Shown here piece after piece: positions 1 to 13,803 of a stretch of DNA of 64,000 bases (its first letter is position 1; the number at the start of each line of letters is the position of its first letter). A model generated the notes under the pieces. It was not told where the DNA came from, did not search any database, and saw only the letters and a program-made list of their open reading frames with translations. Source of the stretch: Cruorifilaria tuberocauda (lineage: Eukaryota > Nematoda > Chromadorea > Rhabditida > Onchocercidae). The stretch is taken from positions 372,001 through 436,000 of the forward strand of contig JABVXU010000011.1 of the NCBI GenBank assembly GCA_013365365.1. Direction: 5' to 3'. The translations under genes were made by a program, and so were the position numbers.

Positions 1-1860
1 CAAGCAAACAACTTAATGCAGTTAAAAAATTTGGTCACACTAAAGACATAAAAAGATGAGCAGTAAATTGATGCGGCAGTGCGACAGTAAGAAAAATTAT
101 CATTTTCAGAAGTAAATAAAGATAACAATATCCAAATTTAACAGTATTACCCAAATGTCCTATTATAATATGTTTATTAAACACATAAAAAAAGTTGAAA
201 TTATATATATAATATTGTTATTTTATTTATATCACACTATAGCTGTAACTGTTAAAATAGGTGATACTAAAATTGTAGCAGATAAATGGGAGAAAAGCAA
301 CTCATTACGAAAAATTCAAATCAAATTATAAGAAACAATTTTCAAATTTCATATTCAAATATTCAACAATACCTTATCAATGGAAAGATATCGCAAGTTG
401 AGCACATGGTAACAAATTCAAAAACCAGATTTAAAACTTCAAGATGTAAATGTTGTAGTTGCACTCTCCAACTGCGGTATTTTCGATATACATAAGTAAA
501 TTTTTCGAAGTTCAACAGTTAGTTATCTAATAATTAAAACGTTGCATAATAATTTTTCCCCAAGAAAAACTGTAAGGAAAAAATAAAAAGAAACCATAAC
601 TGGAATCATAAGCAATTAGTTTTCATGTGGGGATGATTTCCATCAATCAATCGCTATTTCAATAATATTGCAAACTACTTCTGCTGAAAAAGGAAAATTG
701 TACTAAATTAAGCTGGAAGATACAAAATGATTTGAGATTTAAGCGATTTAAATAGATTCACAGAGTCTTTCTCAAAAACATGATCAAACTTTTTATTCTA
801 ATGGACTATCATGAATTAAATCAAGATTCATCCCGATTTATATATCATATTCAAGCAAAATCTAAAACAACTGTCATGTAGTTCGTGTTGTTTAAATATG
901 AAACAGAGAATGGAGAAAGACAAAAAAAAGAGAAAGAACAGAAAATCAACCATTTAAATGGATCCCTTCTCTTATAGATGTATAAAGATACAAAATATTT
1001 TTTTTTTAAAGTAGTGGTGATTTATATAGAAAACTGTTATCGCATCTTCTCTTTGTTTTCCAAAGGTAGAAACATATAAGGCATTTTTTTTAAATCTATA
1101 TGAATGTACAGATTATCCACTTTTCATCGAAAAACTGCTGTACTAGCTATCACTCCAATTTAATGATTTAATTTATAACATTGAGCTCCCTTTAGTACTA
1201 ATATCTGTAAACCGAATTTTAAGAACTTCAAACTGTTCCTTCTGAAATACAAAATTACATAAATGCAACATCATATAAATCTTACGACCTATTTGTCCCT
1301 TTTCAATAAATCTGAAAAACTTAACTAAATCTTATAAGTTCTCCTCTTTTATTTCGAATCCATTTTAATAAACACATCGACACTTGACCATTATTTATAT
1401 CTCTCTCGGAATTTATGTTTAACATCCAAACCATCGCCTTCCGTATCATATATTTTTTTCTCGTCCTGCTATATCAGATTTCTCGTTCTTGATAAATTCT
1501 AGATACCTGCAAAAAGAAGGTACAACACACATAACTCAGTTTAAAACTCACAAATCATTCGAAAGTATAGATAAAAATTTGACCGGTTACGATCTTAAAT
1601 TCCCTCTGGTGAAGATAACCAGATTTTCTACAATATAAGTGCCTCAGCCGATTACTGAAGAGCAGTCACATGATAATTTTCACTTCGTAGACAATTGTCA
1701 AGATTATCACTATTGTAAACGAAAAGCTACCATTTATCAAAAATTAATACTGCAGATAATTGATAAGCTCTCCTTAATTTTCAATTGGTTATTATTTATA
1801 TTTCACAGCGCTGACAAGTTTAATTAGTTTAATTTTTCCTTTTATTAAATCCAGAAAACA
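1..1860. other. intergenic, no gene seen
   Basis: AT-rich sequence downstream of the DnaJ-like gene. Only short open frames of up to 69 codons occur, with no family resemblance and no convincing splice structure. A TTTATT at 1841-1846 reads AATAAA on the minus strand and lies about 15 bases past the stop of the DnaJ-like gene, so it is a plausible polyadenylation signal for that gene. Confidence 0.6.
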
Positions 1861-3308
1861 CTACCAGACATACAACTTTTGTAGTATTAAAATGACTATT
1901 AAACCACCGGCGGTGAAATACATCAGCCAGTTATCCGAATTATCCGCTAATCGCACATAAAAATCACGGCTGACGAACTCTCGAGCTGACATACCAAAAT
2001 TTGTCGCGAAACTATGCCTTTTTACTTCAACATCATAAAGGTCAAACTTTTCCGACTGCTGAAAAATAAACTGAAGTCCGCATTACTTCTACAAAATCAT
2101 GACATGCTTTATATAACCAATTTTAATTAAAACTAAAAATTTATATAGCGAAAATGAATTTCACCCCCTTGAAACGTTTTAAACGCTCAATTCCCATAAT
2201 TTGATCATATTTTTTCCTTCGTGCTGAACGCCGTAAAATATCATAAGCAGTTTTCAGTTGCATAAACTGTTCGGTAAGATCAGGTGCATATTTATCCATG
2301 GATCGTACCGCTTCTGGATTGAAATTTTTGCCATCCGGATGCAACTAATAATAACGTAACATAGAGAGACATTCGTGTCAATTAGTACAGTAATTCTTAA
2401 TCTTTATAAGATACTTTTTCATCTGAAATAACTTTGAAACGAAAAAATTTTTTCAAGCGCATTACTTATTAAATCAAAAATATGGTTTGTGGTATATAAT
2501 ACTAAATGTTTTACAACCACATGATCGAAATGTTGGTATATATTATTTAGTCATCATCTGATCGACACTATACGCTAATTATAATATCGGTCAGATAACA
2601 AAAGTTATGGAAAACTTGAACAAACTTTTATTCAAAAAATTTTCTTTGAAAATGCAACAATGATCCTCAAAAATGAAAAAATATTTGCGTTTATGCTCTG
2701 TTTCTATAAACATCTAAGCTAACAATTTCATAATATCAGTATATTACTGATATTTTCACTATTTTAATATCTTCCTGGAGCTGATGAGAAAAATGATCGA
2801 CATCTTTTACTACAATCATTCCCGTCATTGCTTGTAAGATTAAAAATGAAAACTTTAAGCTTACTTCCTGCGACTTTTTAATGAACGCATTCTTTATTTC
2901 TTCATCTGTTGCGTCATACGGAATATCCAACACATCGTAATGATTTCGTTTCCTGAAAAGCTGAAGAATAGGATGAACAAAAGAATTAATTATCATTATA
3001 AAATTAAATCAGATACGACTTTAATCCGAAAACCTATCACTAATAAATATTTTTATATCACAAAACATGCTCTGACCTCAATCTCGTCTTTATAAAACTG
3101 AAACCCTGGAGAGCTACTTTCCAAAAAGATCCTGCTTATGATTTGAATAAAATAAATTATTAAAGTATCGAAAAAGCAAAGAGGACAAATCAGACCTTCG
3201 GATATAAGATGCAAATCTCTTCTGAATAATAGTTTCGAGTATTGACCCTTTGAAACGCAAAAGAAGCTTCGTGAGGCTAACTGAACAACAAATCTCCGAT
3301 CCATACAT
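1861..3308 (-). CDS. DnaJ (J-domain) membrane protein, DNAJC4/dnj-4-like
   Basis: Three exons on the minus strand: 3196-3308, 2865-2952 and 2165-2344, then the terminal exon 1861-2058 (four coding blocks in all), giving 192 residues. The start is MYGSEICC. The J domain begins around residue 39 (KRNHYDVLDIPYDATDEEI), has the HPD tripeptide at residues 69-71 that stimulates Hsp70 ATPase, and continues through LKTAYDILRRSARRKKYDQ. The last exon ends in a hydrophobic stretch (WLMYFTAGGLIVILILQ) close to the C terminus, consistent with a tail-anchored or single-pass protein. J domain plus C-terminal TM matches the DNAJC4 type. All junctions agree in phase; the donor of the first exon (AAG/GTCTGA) is weak. 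The small membrane-protein gene at 3909-4196 lies about 600 bases upstream on the same strand, so an operon is possible. Its client and membrane are not known from sequence. Confidence 0.82.
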
Positions 3309-3908
3309 CGGTAATTAATTCATAAATTTTTTGATACTTCTAAAAGCAAGTTTTATTGAATTTATAAAATTTTCAATTTCGATTTTCTGCTGCACTTTGC
3401 AACTGACTTAAATATTCCAAAATGCAGTAAATTATTCTCGAGAAAAACGGTTATGATGAATTATATCATTTATAGAAATAAACTTTTATCCCTTCAAACA
3501 TGCAATAAATATAATATTTGACAATAATAAATAAGAGCAGAAATATAAATTCATTTTAAATGGATATGCATCCGCCAGCAAACTTTTTGTAATATGAGGG
3601 CGATTTTTTTGAACATCCTATATACAACATATAATTACAACATGCATAAACATATGAATTTGAATGAAAAGCAAAAAGAAATAAACGAAAGTTATTCCGA
3701 AAATCTGAGATTTGATTCAACTCAAGCATAGTATGAAATTGTTTGATTGATATTTTAGGAATATTCAATTAGAAAATGAATAAGGAGAAATAATAGATTC
3801 TGATATATCATTAATATATTATCTTAGGTATGGAAACATACATTGTTACAGAAAATAACGCAAGGCAATATACTTTAAAAACCCGTTACTATTACTACAA
3901 CGGTATAC
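3309..3908. other. intergenic between two minus-strand genes
   Basis: AT-rich with no coding evidence. The spacing is compatible with a nematode operon or with separate promoters; no spliced-leader acceptor could be fixed. Confidence 0.5.
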
Positions 3909-4196
3909 CTAACGGCTTTCATTGTCAATCAAACCTTTTCGACCTGTATTCAACAATAAGCTCGATTCTGGAACTATTTTGCTCTTGATTTTGCTAATAT
4001 CCACTGGAGCACCGTACTCTGAATCTAATTCAATTTCTATTTGTCGCTTTTCACGTCCTTCTTTCACCGATGCGTCTAAATACGGAATTTTCTTCGGAGT
4101 GTAAAACTTCTGCTCAATAAAATAACCAACCGCACCAATTACCATCACAACTGGCATAACGAGTACTCTCGAGTATCTAGCTGAAGTAGTCAACAT
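3909..4196 (-). CDS. small integral membrane protein 12-like
   Basis: A single uninterrupted exon of 95 residues from ATG 4196. Residues about 8-28 (RVLVMPVVMVIGAVGYFIE) form one membrane segment ending in the VGAVGY-type motif typical of SMIM12. They are followed by a charged region (EGREKRQIEIELDS) and a PESSLLLNTGR tail that align with the SMIM12 C-terminal part. Length is close to the family's usual 90-95 residues. SMIM12 is a widespread metazoan protein of unsettled function. The gene sits between an acyl-CoA synthetase (upstream, same strand) and a DnaJ-like gene (downstream, same strand). No intron is needed. The call rests on remembered family sequence rather than a search. Confidence 0.75.
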   Translation of the reverse strand: MLTTSARYSRVLVMPVVMVIGAVGYFIEQKFYTPKKIPYLDASVKEGREKRQIEIELDSEYGAPVDISKIKSKIVPESSLLLNTGRKGLIDNESR

Positions 4197-6062
4197 CTAT
4201 TTATGGTTGAAAGAATAAAAAAATAAACAAGAGAAAAATGAATCATTTTCACAGCTATGATTATTATTTGCAACAAAGCATGGATAATAAATGAGCCAGA
4301 ATCCTATAAATTCACGAACAACGCTGAATCATTGTAATTCCGAGAAATTCACAAAACTATTATTTTCACAAATTTCTGTAACCCATCACAGATTCAATCT
4401 GCGTCATGCCTCCATCATAACTGACCAAATATGTGGTAAATTCCAGCGATAAGCTATACTTAGCCAAATTCATTAAATTTCATTCTGCACTATTCACAGA
4501 AAAATTAACTACCAAGTTTAGCTTTTCAATCAAAGTTCAGCATGTTTGTGCTGTAATTTCAAATTTCTAACCATAAATAAGCAAACGAACCAATCAAAAG
4601 TTGCCACATTCCTGACGATTTACTACGTCACGTTGTATATCCTGAAAGAAAATATTTCACAAATCATAAAAAATTCGATTTGTGCGAACGAAAATTTGTG
4701 AACGAAGAACATATGATAATATCTATATAAATCCCAATACGCTTTAGTACGTATGTACTTGGATATTAATAATTTTTAATAAATGTTATAATTTAACACG
4801 TAAGTTACTATAACAATATAAGTCAATACGTATAATGACATCGCTCACTTCAAACGTTTTTCACGTATTTGCAGCGACTCGTAACTAAACCACATAGCAA
4901 CTTTGTTTCCTCGAACATTTGTTCCATTTGTTATTCAATCGCTATTCTCCCAATTCCTCTAGCGACATTATCTCTGTTGACTTTATACCACTTCCATCTC
5001 CTTCTTATCACAATCTTTTTAAATGTTTATATTACTGATACTGCATGATATCGAGTTCAATGCCTAAACTGATTAACCTTTGACATCTCATTAAACCGAG
5101 TATTGTTTTTCTTTACTTGATTCTTTAAAAATTTTCATCAGTCTAACTACCATTCAGATTTAATCTAAATTTTACGTATTTTTGGATGAATCGTTTATTC
5201 AGATGGTTTAACTAGGGATATGTTGCACATCACTACAGTAAATTTTAACACCATTCAAATCGATACAATTTAAACAATGGTTTGAAACTCAAATTGAATT
5301 TTGATTTTTCTGCATTTATGAATGATATATTCAAATAGGGAGTTCCCATTAAGGATTCACCAAACTATCTAGTAGAAGCCAACCGAGTTTCTCGATAGTA
5401 ATAATCAACCAAATTAATGCTAATTACATTAACATCACTTTTAATCACAGATAACATCTCTGCTAATAAGTAATAGTTACCCGATTAACCAATAACAATT
5501 TAATTCTCCAATAAACTCAGTTATGCTAATCCAAATTATTCAATAATTGTCGTGAAGAAATATGATATTAGTGACAGTTATTTAAATTAATGCATAAGTT
5601 TACTTTAACTTATCTAAATTAACCAAGACAACGATCAAAAGTTAAGCTAACAAAAAAGTTTACGGTTTTGCTAGTTTTTTCAAATTGATCAAATCGTTCA
5701 TTTCATTGTTTTAAACTGAATAAAATGACAACATTTATTGCATCATTTTTCACATAATTTGAAATATAAGTTCACACTGATAACAATTGTCAATAACAAG
5801 CTCATTTCATTTTTGTGATTTTCCAAATCAAGATTTCGGAAAATAATTTGTTTTTTATAAATCGTAATTTGCTTATTGTTTAGATATGTTAATGATAATT
5901 GTTATGCGAATGTATAACGCATCACTGAATAAAAGTTAATTATACTTTTAGCAAAAAATTTCACACGTATTGGACTTGAAAATTGAAAATTATGGAATAG
6001 AACTTGTGGAACTTTTCCAGGTTTAGTTTTTATCATTATATTTCAGTTTAAATGCCAGAATT
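4197..6062. other. intergenic, no gene seen
   Basis: About 1.9 kb of AT-rich DNA without any open frame worth calling. It separates the acyl-CoA synthetase stop from the SMIM12-like start and probably holds the promoter of the downstream pair. Confidence 0.5.
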
Positions 6063-9000
6063 TTAGCTTAATGTTAAATTTAAATCCAGTTCTTCGTGGT
6101 ACATTTCATCCAAGATATCCTTAAATTTATTCCTGAGTTTATTCCGAATAATCTTTAAGGTTGGTGTCAGTAATCCTTCTTCGATAGTGAATTCTTCCTC
6201 CAACAAATGTATATTTCTAACTTGCTCAATACTACTCAATCCTTTACTGCTACCGAATGTTCGTAGCTTAGTCAAGAAATATCGTCGTACATTCCGATCC
6301 GAAAGGTATTCTTTCACTGATAGTTCACGTTTTGTTGAAAAGTTTCCAAAATCAGACTATGAAAAATGGGAATTACGACTTTTTGAAGAGTTTTTTTTCT
6401 CGTTTAATTTTAGGCTTGCACAACTGATTTCCTTTCCATGAATTTTTTCCGTGATTTTTTGATAAAGCACTTGTTCTGGTTAATTAAAGCATAAGGCAAA
6501 TAAATAATGGTCAGAGTACGAAGGAAATTCATGAAAACCAAAAAAAATTACCTTATTGTTCGATTTTTGAATATCAATACGGAGTTTCTCAACATCGACA
6601 ACAATAACAGCTATTAAATATGCATGAATGGTTGATCCATAAATGAAAATCTAAAATGAGATTTTTCCTTTTTCTCTTTAAAAATTGAATATTTCCCATC
6701 GACTGCAAGGAAAATTTCCTTTCCAGAAAAACTCAGAATCGTTAAGAACGAGATTAGGAATAATTTTTTAAAAGAACATTTCAAAAAAGTTTTACGGAAG
6801 AGAAGTATCATTCATTATTTTCTTTTTTCCGTTTTCTGAAGACTTGCCTGTTTCACCAATGGATGTTGCAAATAAACATTTTCAATTTGTTCAGGCGATA
6901 CAAAATCTGCTTGTGCTAATTTGAATAAATTATTTTTCCGATCAATGATACGCAATGAACCATTAGGCAACCACATTCCAATATCACCGGTGTGCAACCA
7001 ACCCTCAATTCGTTGATTGCAAATTTGATAAATTTTTTCGATGAAGTGAATCGCGTCTTTAAATAAAATTTTTCTCCGTGTCAATCACTCGAAAAATCAT
7101 TCTGAAGTTATTAGTGATAAAAATTTTCAGATTAACCTGCTGATCTACTGTTTGTGACGTAAGTTCTGGATCGTTAAAATAACCATCCATAAGACCGGCG
7201 CCACGAAAACATACTTCACCGGTATTTTCTTCCGCACTGTATCCCAACTCTTTTACGTCCACTAATTTCACCTGATTAATGATAGTTCATTAAATAATGC
7301 GTCAATTTAAATTCTCGAAATGATTATTGTGAGAACAAATGTCTGCAAGAAATGAAAAATTGACTTGAGCCCAAACTGCTGGTCCACCAACATGTCCACC
7401 GATAGTATCAAAAGGCAACGATATGGTACCAGCTGCGGAACATTCTGTTTGGCCGTAGCTATAAGAAAGTTGGTGTATTTTTTAATATTTTTTAAGAAGC
7501 GATTATAAATCTGAATTATTTTAATCAAGAACTTTTAAGCTTCTTTCACTTTTATCACTTTGAAAGTACTTATCAAAATACTTTTGCATATTTCCTTTTT
7601 TATTTGTATAATTTTTTATGTATCTGAGAAATCTTGAAATTTCAAGCAATAATTTTTAAAAATTTAGACTTACCCTTCGACCAGTAAACAGCCATAAACA
7701 ACCCGTGAAAAATTCATCACGTTGGTGGAAACTGGTGCACCTCCGGATGTAATCAAACGCAATTGACCACCAAAAAGGGCTCGAGTTTTTTTGAAAACCG
7801 TTTTATCCCATATTGTATTGAAATGAAGCTGTCCTTTGGCTAATTGCCGTAATTTAGACTAAATATTTATATCGGAAAGTCTTTAAATTGATCCATTATT
7901 TTTGTATAACACTTTGTTAAAATGATTATTGAACAATTTAGAAAAATCAAATAAAAAGTGTTCAAAAGAATATTATTTACCCTTTCACCTATAAGTCATA
8001 ATTTCTCTATGAAATTAAATTATTTTTCTCGAAAATTTTAAAATTACTGAAAATAATAAATGAAAAAACATACTTTTAATGCTAAATGAAAGATGAATCG
8101 TTTGATAACATTTTGTTTTCTTACGTTCTCCATTACTAAATCGTGATAACGATTCAATAATCGTGGTACTAAAGCTGTAATTGTTGGTCGTAGCAGTTGC
8201 ATATCGTGAATTAATCTTTTCGGATCACCACCAAATATACCAATTCGACCACCAATATAAATAATAAATGCCTAAATTGATTGATTTATTTTTCCATCAA
8301 TTTAACAATTTTTACTTGCCGATGAGATATTTGAAAATTTGTAAGGAAATCTCATTTTTAATTCGAAAGCTCACTAATTATTTGTATTATTATATCGAAA
8401 TTTTAAAAATCATTATGGGGAAGAAATTAAGAAAAGAAGAAGTTTGTTGACCTCTAATAGTTGTTCATAAATATGAGCAAGTGTTAGAAATGATAGGTAT
8501 ACGTCATTATGATCAAAAACAATATCATGAGGAGGTAAACACCATTGAACATATAGCCCACTCATCGAAACCAATATTGCTCGATGTGATAATTGAACAC
8601 CTTTAGGAGTACCTGAAGCTCAACTGACTTATGATTTGCTGATATTCAGGTATTATATGGCTTAGTTACAGGTCGAAGTCTAATGATGTCAAAATATTGT
8701 TTGGTTACACTTGAGATATAATTACTCGATAATCAATCATTATGTAAAAATCATAATGATAATGTTTATCAACTCGTATGATAAAAGGAAAAATTAATTT
8801 AATTTCATTTCAACTTATATCGGAAAAACGATCTTACCTGTAGTACCGCTGGTATGACAAATGATATAAATATTTGATGGGGACGGCGGTATCACTGGTT
8901 TCAGGTGTCTCTCACCAAGTTCCAATATATAATCCCAGTCGTAAGCCTGAGATTATCAAATTTGTACAGTCGATCTCTCAAATTGCATGCTAAACATCTT

Positions 9001-10915
9001 ACTTCATGTTGTAGGCATATTTTTTCTGAGTAATCGAAATTCAGCAATCATTGATATCCATTTCTGTCCAACAGATATATCATTTATAACAGAGTTCGAG
9101 ATCGACTGCTGGATTAGAATAACTCTTAGAAGAAGGTAAAATACCTTAATTTTTGAATCCTTGCAAAATTCCCGATCAATTTTTTCTTTCGAATCATTTA
9201 AAATAATAATTTTTTTTAGCATTTTATGATTTTTACTTTGTATTTCAGCAACAAATTCGTTGGCTCTCTCAACAGTATCACAGAAAATTAATTCCAAATG
9301 GCAGCGATCAATAATTGTGCTGGAATTTTTGAATTACAATTTTATCCCAAAAAGGAATAAATGCATAAATTCCAATATGAAAAGAATAAATCGTCAAATT
9401 GAATCAAACTTTCACTTCTTAAGCTAAGTGAAAAATTAAAACAGAGTTGTTAATATATCAGTCGTCATAATGCTATCAAAGTAAACAGTTAAACTATGTT
9501 ATATAATGCTTGTTCCTATTTTTTGATCCAAAAATCGAATCCCATCATTCTCGAATTCAGTCATTAAAATTAAATTATTAAAATTAATTTTCATGCTGCT
9601 TACAACTCTGGGCTATTGTCCAACTAACCACAAAATTTCGATATTGTAGTTGTGATACAATGGTACCGATACAATGGAATAATTCATCAAGGCATTTTGA
9701 GCGATGATATAACGAGCGGAATTAAGGCCTGCTATTCCAACCCGGCTGGTTTCCCCCGCACCAATATCAAGTTGTAATAAAGCAGAACCAATCTTGTGTG
9801 ATGCCGTATATATCTGTAAAATCCTTGTTGTTAGACAAATTTGTAGCTAAATTAGCAAAATCATTTAAATATTAAAATTAGTTTATTAAAATCAATGTGT
9901 AAAATGATTGTGTTATGCTTTATATGATATGAAAAGATCCACAAATTATTGAGGTGATCTTCTGCTATCCGCTTCTACCACTCAATAAGTATAATTCAAC
10001 AACTAATAGAAGAAAAGATAACGAATAAAGAAAAGTGATTACTTGCTTGTATGTCATCCACTTATATGTACCGTTTCCAGTTTGTTCACCTATAAAATCA
10101 CCGTTATTTGTCAACCAAATAGCCCGTTGCAATAGCTCAAACATCGTTGTCACATTGCCATCAGGCGGATATTCCAATAATTCTAAATAGGTTAAATATT
10201 AGTAATTATAGCAATTGTTTATTATTGATATTACGATTTCCAGTCATTTAAATTGATTCAAAAGAAGAGAGCAATTGGTATTTGCTGAATTCTAATAAGC
10301 AGTCTTATTTCTGCTAAATTAAACATTTTAAAAAATAAGATAAAAATGAAACCATTTGTTTTTCTTTTCTTAATCTATTAATTTGTTTTTGAATGTTTTT
10401 GAATTTGTTTTTTGAATTGTTTTTGTTTTTGAATGAATTTTTTTTTGAATGTTTTCGAATCGCTCAGTTTTTCATTGCTTATAAATCACCAATGATAACT
10501 GCTTATATTTAGAATAGAAACTCTCATTACAGAATTGTCATTTTTAATTTTTTATCCAAATTTAATGCTGACATTTATATTATTTTAAATTATAATTTAA
10601 TAACTGAATCCCTTATTGGATATAATAAATACAAAATTATAAACTGTACTTGTTTTGGAACAATTGCATTCATTATGAAAATATTTGCATGACATTGTGG
10701 TTCTAAGAAAAAAATAACGAAATACAGCGTTTTACATCTTATTTTCTTATTATAAATAAGAGAAAAGAAAGAAAAAACATGAGGAATTATAGAAATATTC
10801 CACCGTTTTCACGAATTAAGACCGATTCATGGATTTGTTCCGGACCTGGAATTGTTCTGGAATAAACCGGAAAATGGGGAAACTTTGTTGATATCCTTCG
10901 ATAATTGGTTGACAT
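6063..10915 (-). CDS. long-chain acyl-CoA synthetase (ACSL family)
   Basis: Thirteen exons, 680 residues: 10804-10915, 10043-10182, 9629-9813, 9145-9319, 8838-8946, 8452-8612, 8074-8271, 7674-7858, 7365-7458, 7137-7271, 6848-7003, 6552-6650, 6063-6356. It activates long-chain fatty acids with ATP and CoA. Visible motifs are the AMP-binding P-loop ICHTSGTTGTPKGV across exons 5 and 6, LITSGGAPVS, VEGYGQTECSA across exons 8 and 9, and GWLHTGDIGMWLPNG with IIDRKNN (the hinge region). The C terminus ends EEGLLTPTLKIIRNKLRN. All junctions keep phase except that the exon 10/11 acceptor is uncertain: GWLHTGD is reached after ATTGAG with no pyrimidine tract. The intron after LVKQ has a GC donor (CAG/GCAAGT). 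The short N terminus MSTNYRRISTKFPHF has no clear membrane anchor. Which nematode ACSL paralogue this is cannot be settled here. Confidence 0.93.
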
Positions 10916-13803
10916 TTAATCAGCGCAGATTAACGCAGTGATAGAAATGTTGCAGTTAAATTGTCGCAATTAATGGGAACGATGGAGCTGTTTTGTTTTC
11001 AGAAGTGATGTCGTATATCGTCGTCAACCCGCTTCCGTCCGTCACTTTTCCGCCTCCCACCTTCCTCCCATAACCTATCTACCAGATACACTTATCATCT
11101 ATACTCCCGTTCTCAGAATGATCAGTTCAATCATCGGTACTACCGCATCTCTTTCTTATTTCCTTTGAATTGAAATAAATTTCCTTGTCCTATATAATAT
11201 CATCGAATTTCTAAAAGTTTCATTCCCTTCTCTCGCGGAATATTTCCTGTAGGTAATCCCTAACATAGCATTTAAAGTAATTGATGATGACTTCCAATCA
11301 TCGAAAAGAACTCTAATTTTTAAAAACCTGCAAAAACCTATTTCCTTGAATTTAAAATTAAACCTTAATTTTGAAAATTTGAATTTAAAATTCGATCTTA
11401 GATTGCAGAAATTTAAATTTATAATCATTTGCCAGTGATAGGCGTTTCATATTTTTTGACGTGAAATATGTCTCATAGAAGTAATATGTAATATTCTTTT
11501 CAAACACTTAGCATCAAATAATTTTTGTTTTTCGCAATTTTCTTTACTGCACCGAGATACTGTGAAAATTTTAAATATTGCTTGAATTTTCATGTTGCAA
11601 TTCCCAAAAGACAAGTAAAAAAAGTTAGAAACACTTAAAAATTATTTCAAACTCCGTTTTCCCTTTTTCATACGTTCTTCCATTCCACGGTTTTAAGTTT
11701 TTCCATTGTATAAGAAAAACTTTAAACATCTATCTCAAAAATCGTACTTCGCCTCAGCGTATTGTGTAACGAAGTCAAATAGCTAATCACTTAAAATTTC
11801 GAAATTCGATTGATAATTGAATTTTATTTTAAATCATTCGATTCTACGCTGGCATTGGCCACTTATTATATGTCGAAATCGATTGACCTATGACTTATTA
11901 TTATTAAATTCTTATTAACCATTAATCGATTAATTGACATTTTGGTTCTCTCAGTTAAATCGTTTCGTGGATTACAGAATTTGAATGAATATTATCTCTA
12001 AACCTCGTAAATTACGTTGTATTATAACTTCTATAATTCTTTTACACAATAATTATAAGCGATTATCATAAAACAGCATAACAAACAAATGTCAATCAAC
12101 AGGTGCGTGACTTTTTGAATGATCAAATCATTTCAATTGTCATTTAATGAACCATTTAATTAAATGGTTCAAAAAACTGATTATCATTACTGTTTACTAA
12201 TCAATGGCAACATAATGACATAATTGTTATAACCGTTGATATAATAATATTTAGTAACTAAATGAATTGTTTTTGCATTTCGAAAAAGTTCACATCAGCA
12301 TATTACAGTGAGAAAAGGAATGCCATCTTGCCAGACGACAATATTTTAAAATATCGACGGTTTAAACATTTATAATATATCATGAAAAGGAATAGACACA
12401 CATATGTACACATACTGCGGCGTGAAGAACGGAAATATCATGCCACATTTATTTGACAGCAATATAAATTTTTAAACATTTTTCAATTACTTATTTCGAT
12501 TTCGATCATTTACAATTAATTTCTCTTCTTGGCTTGATCTAAGCACTTTCATAGCAATCTATGGTAAATATCTCTTAATAATTATCTAATTAAAGGTTCT
12601 TTTCAGAAATGTTATACAATAGAAATATAGAAAAGGTGACTTTTCTCTATCCATAATTTACCACCTTACTCTCTATAATTTCGCTAATATCATTGCTTTA
12701 CTAATGAAATCGTCAGTCAGCTAGCGAAGTTACTGCTTGATGCAATAGCATTTACTATGATTCCTTCTCAGTCTATTCTGATTGTTTGATTCAGAAGCAC
12801 TTTAATCAATTAAAACAATCAAAGTCTCATGAGAAATAAACTTATCGTAATACTGCAAGAAATTTCCTTGCATGTAAGAGAATTCACTGTCAAGAGTTTT
12901 CGTTTCCTTCAGATAGAAACAGAAAAAGGGCTAGAATTGACAGTAATACAGTTAATTAAAATAAGATATAATTTGTTAATAAGTTTCCAAAGTAATTAAA
13001 GGCTGAATCGAGAAGAATTATGAATTCGTGATGAATAATTTTGATTAAAACATTTAAATCATTATTTCCAGAGAGAAAAACAGAAAATAAAATCTTATGT
13101 ATAACGGAAGAAATATGAAAATTTGTATTTGGTGAATTATCTGAAGAATGTTAGTTGGAGAGATATTTAAAGTAGTTAAATGATAATTAAGAATGATGAT
13201 TATGCAAAAGAATAAGTGCGTCATTGATTTCTGTTTATTTTTTACAGCAAATACGAAAGAGTTTGTCGATTCGAAGTTTAATTAGCTCTATTTTAGCTCT
13301 TTCCGGAAAATTGTAGCTTTGCGGCATTAATTTTCCGAAAATAGGTAAAATAAAGTTAATCAAATTTCATATCGGCATTTCATACTTGATTGAAAGGTTG
13401 GAAAAAGAAATTTTTCGCACTAATAACTACTGTTAAACTTGTTAATTATTCCAATTAATTATATTTTCAAAAAATAAATTTATTGTTTTTCATTTTACTG
13501 GAAATAATGTCGGAAATGAAATTTTTAGTTGACAAAATTACTACTGTTTTCCTAATTTCCTTAAACCAATGTTCCCAAATTTTACTTTACTTCTCTTCTC
13601 CGTGAATTATATTCAAATATTTACATTCATTTATGTATATATATGACAATATTGGAGAAAGCATAATTAGTCATTAACAGATAAATGAAACAAAACGCTC
13701 ATTATTTTAACATAATATTATATTATTAATCTTTAAGCCAACTGAATAACATAAACATAGTAGTATGACATTACTCATAGAGAATTAAGACATCATAACA
13801 ATG
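10916..13803. other. intergenic; ACSL upstream region
   Basis: No coding evidence. The 150 bases upstream of the ACSL start (about 10980-11110) are less AT-rich and pyrimidine-rich and are a likely promoter area. A perfect 22-base palindrome lies at 12149-12170. Confidence 0.45.
12149..12170. repeat. perfect 22-base palindrome
   Basis: GAACCATTTAA followed directly by TTAAATGGTTC, with no spacer. It is AT-rich, lies in intergenic DNA, and no function is inferred. Confidence 0.8.

Noticed and set aside
3053..3304. MDRRFVVQLASRSFFC frame as a mitochondrial leader for the DnaJ-like protein
   Set aside because: The frame one base over (MYGSEICC) is the one that joins the J-domain exon in phase with GT-AG sites.
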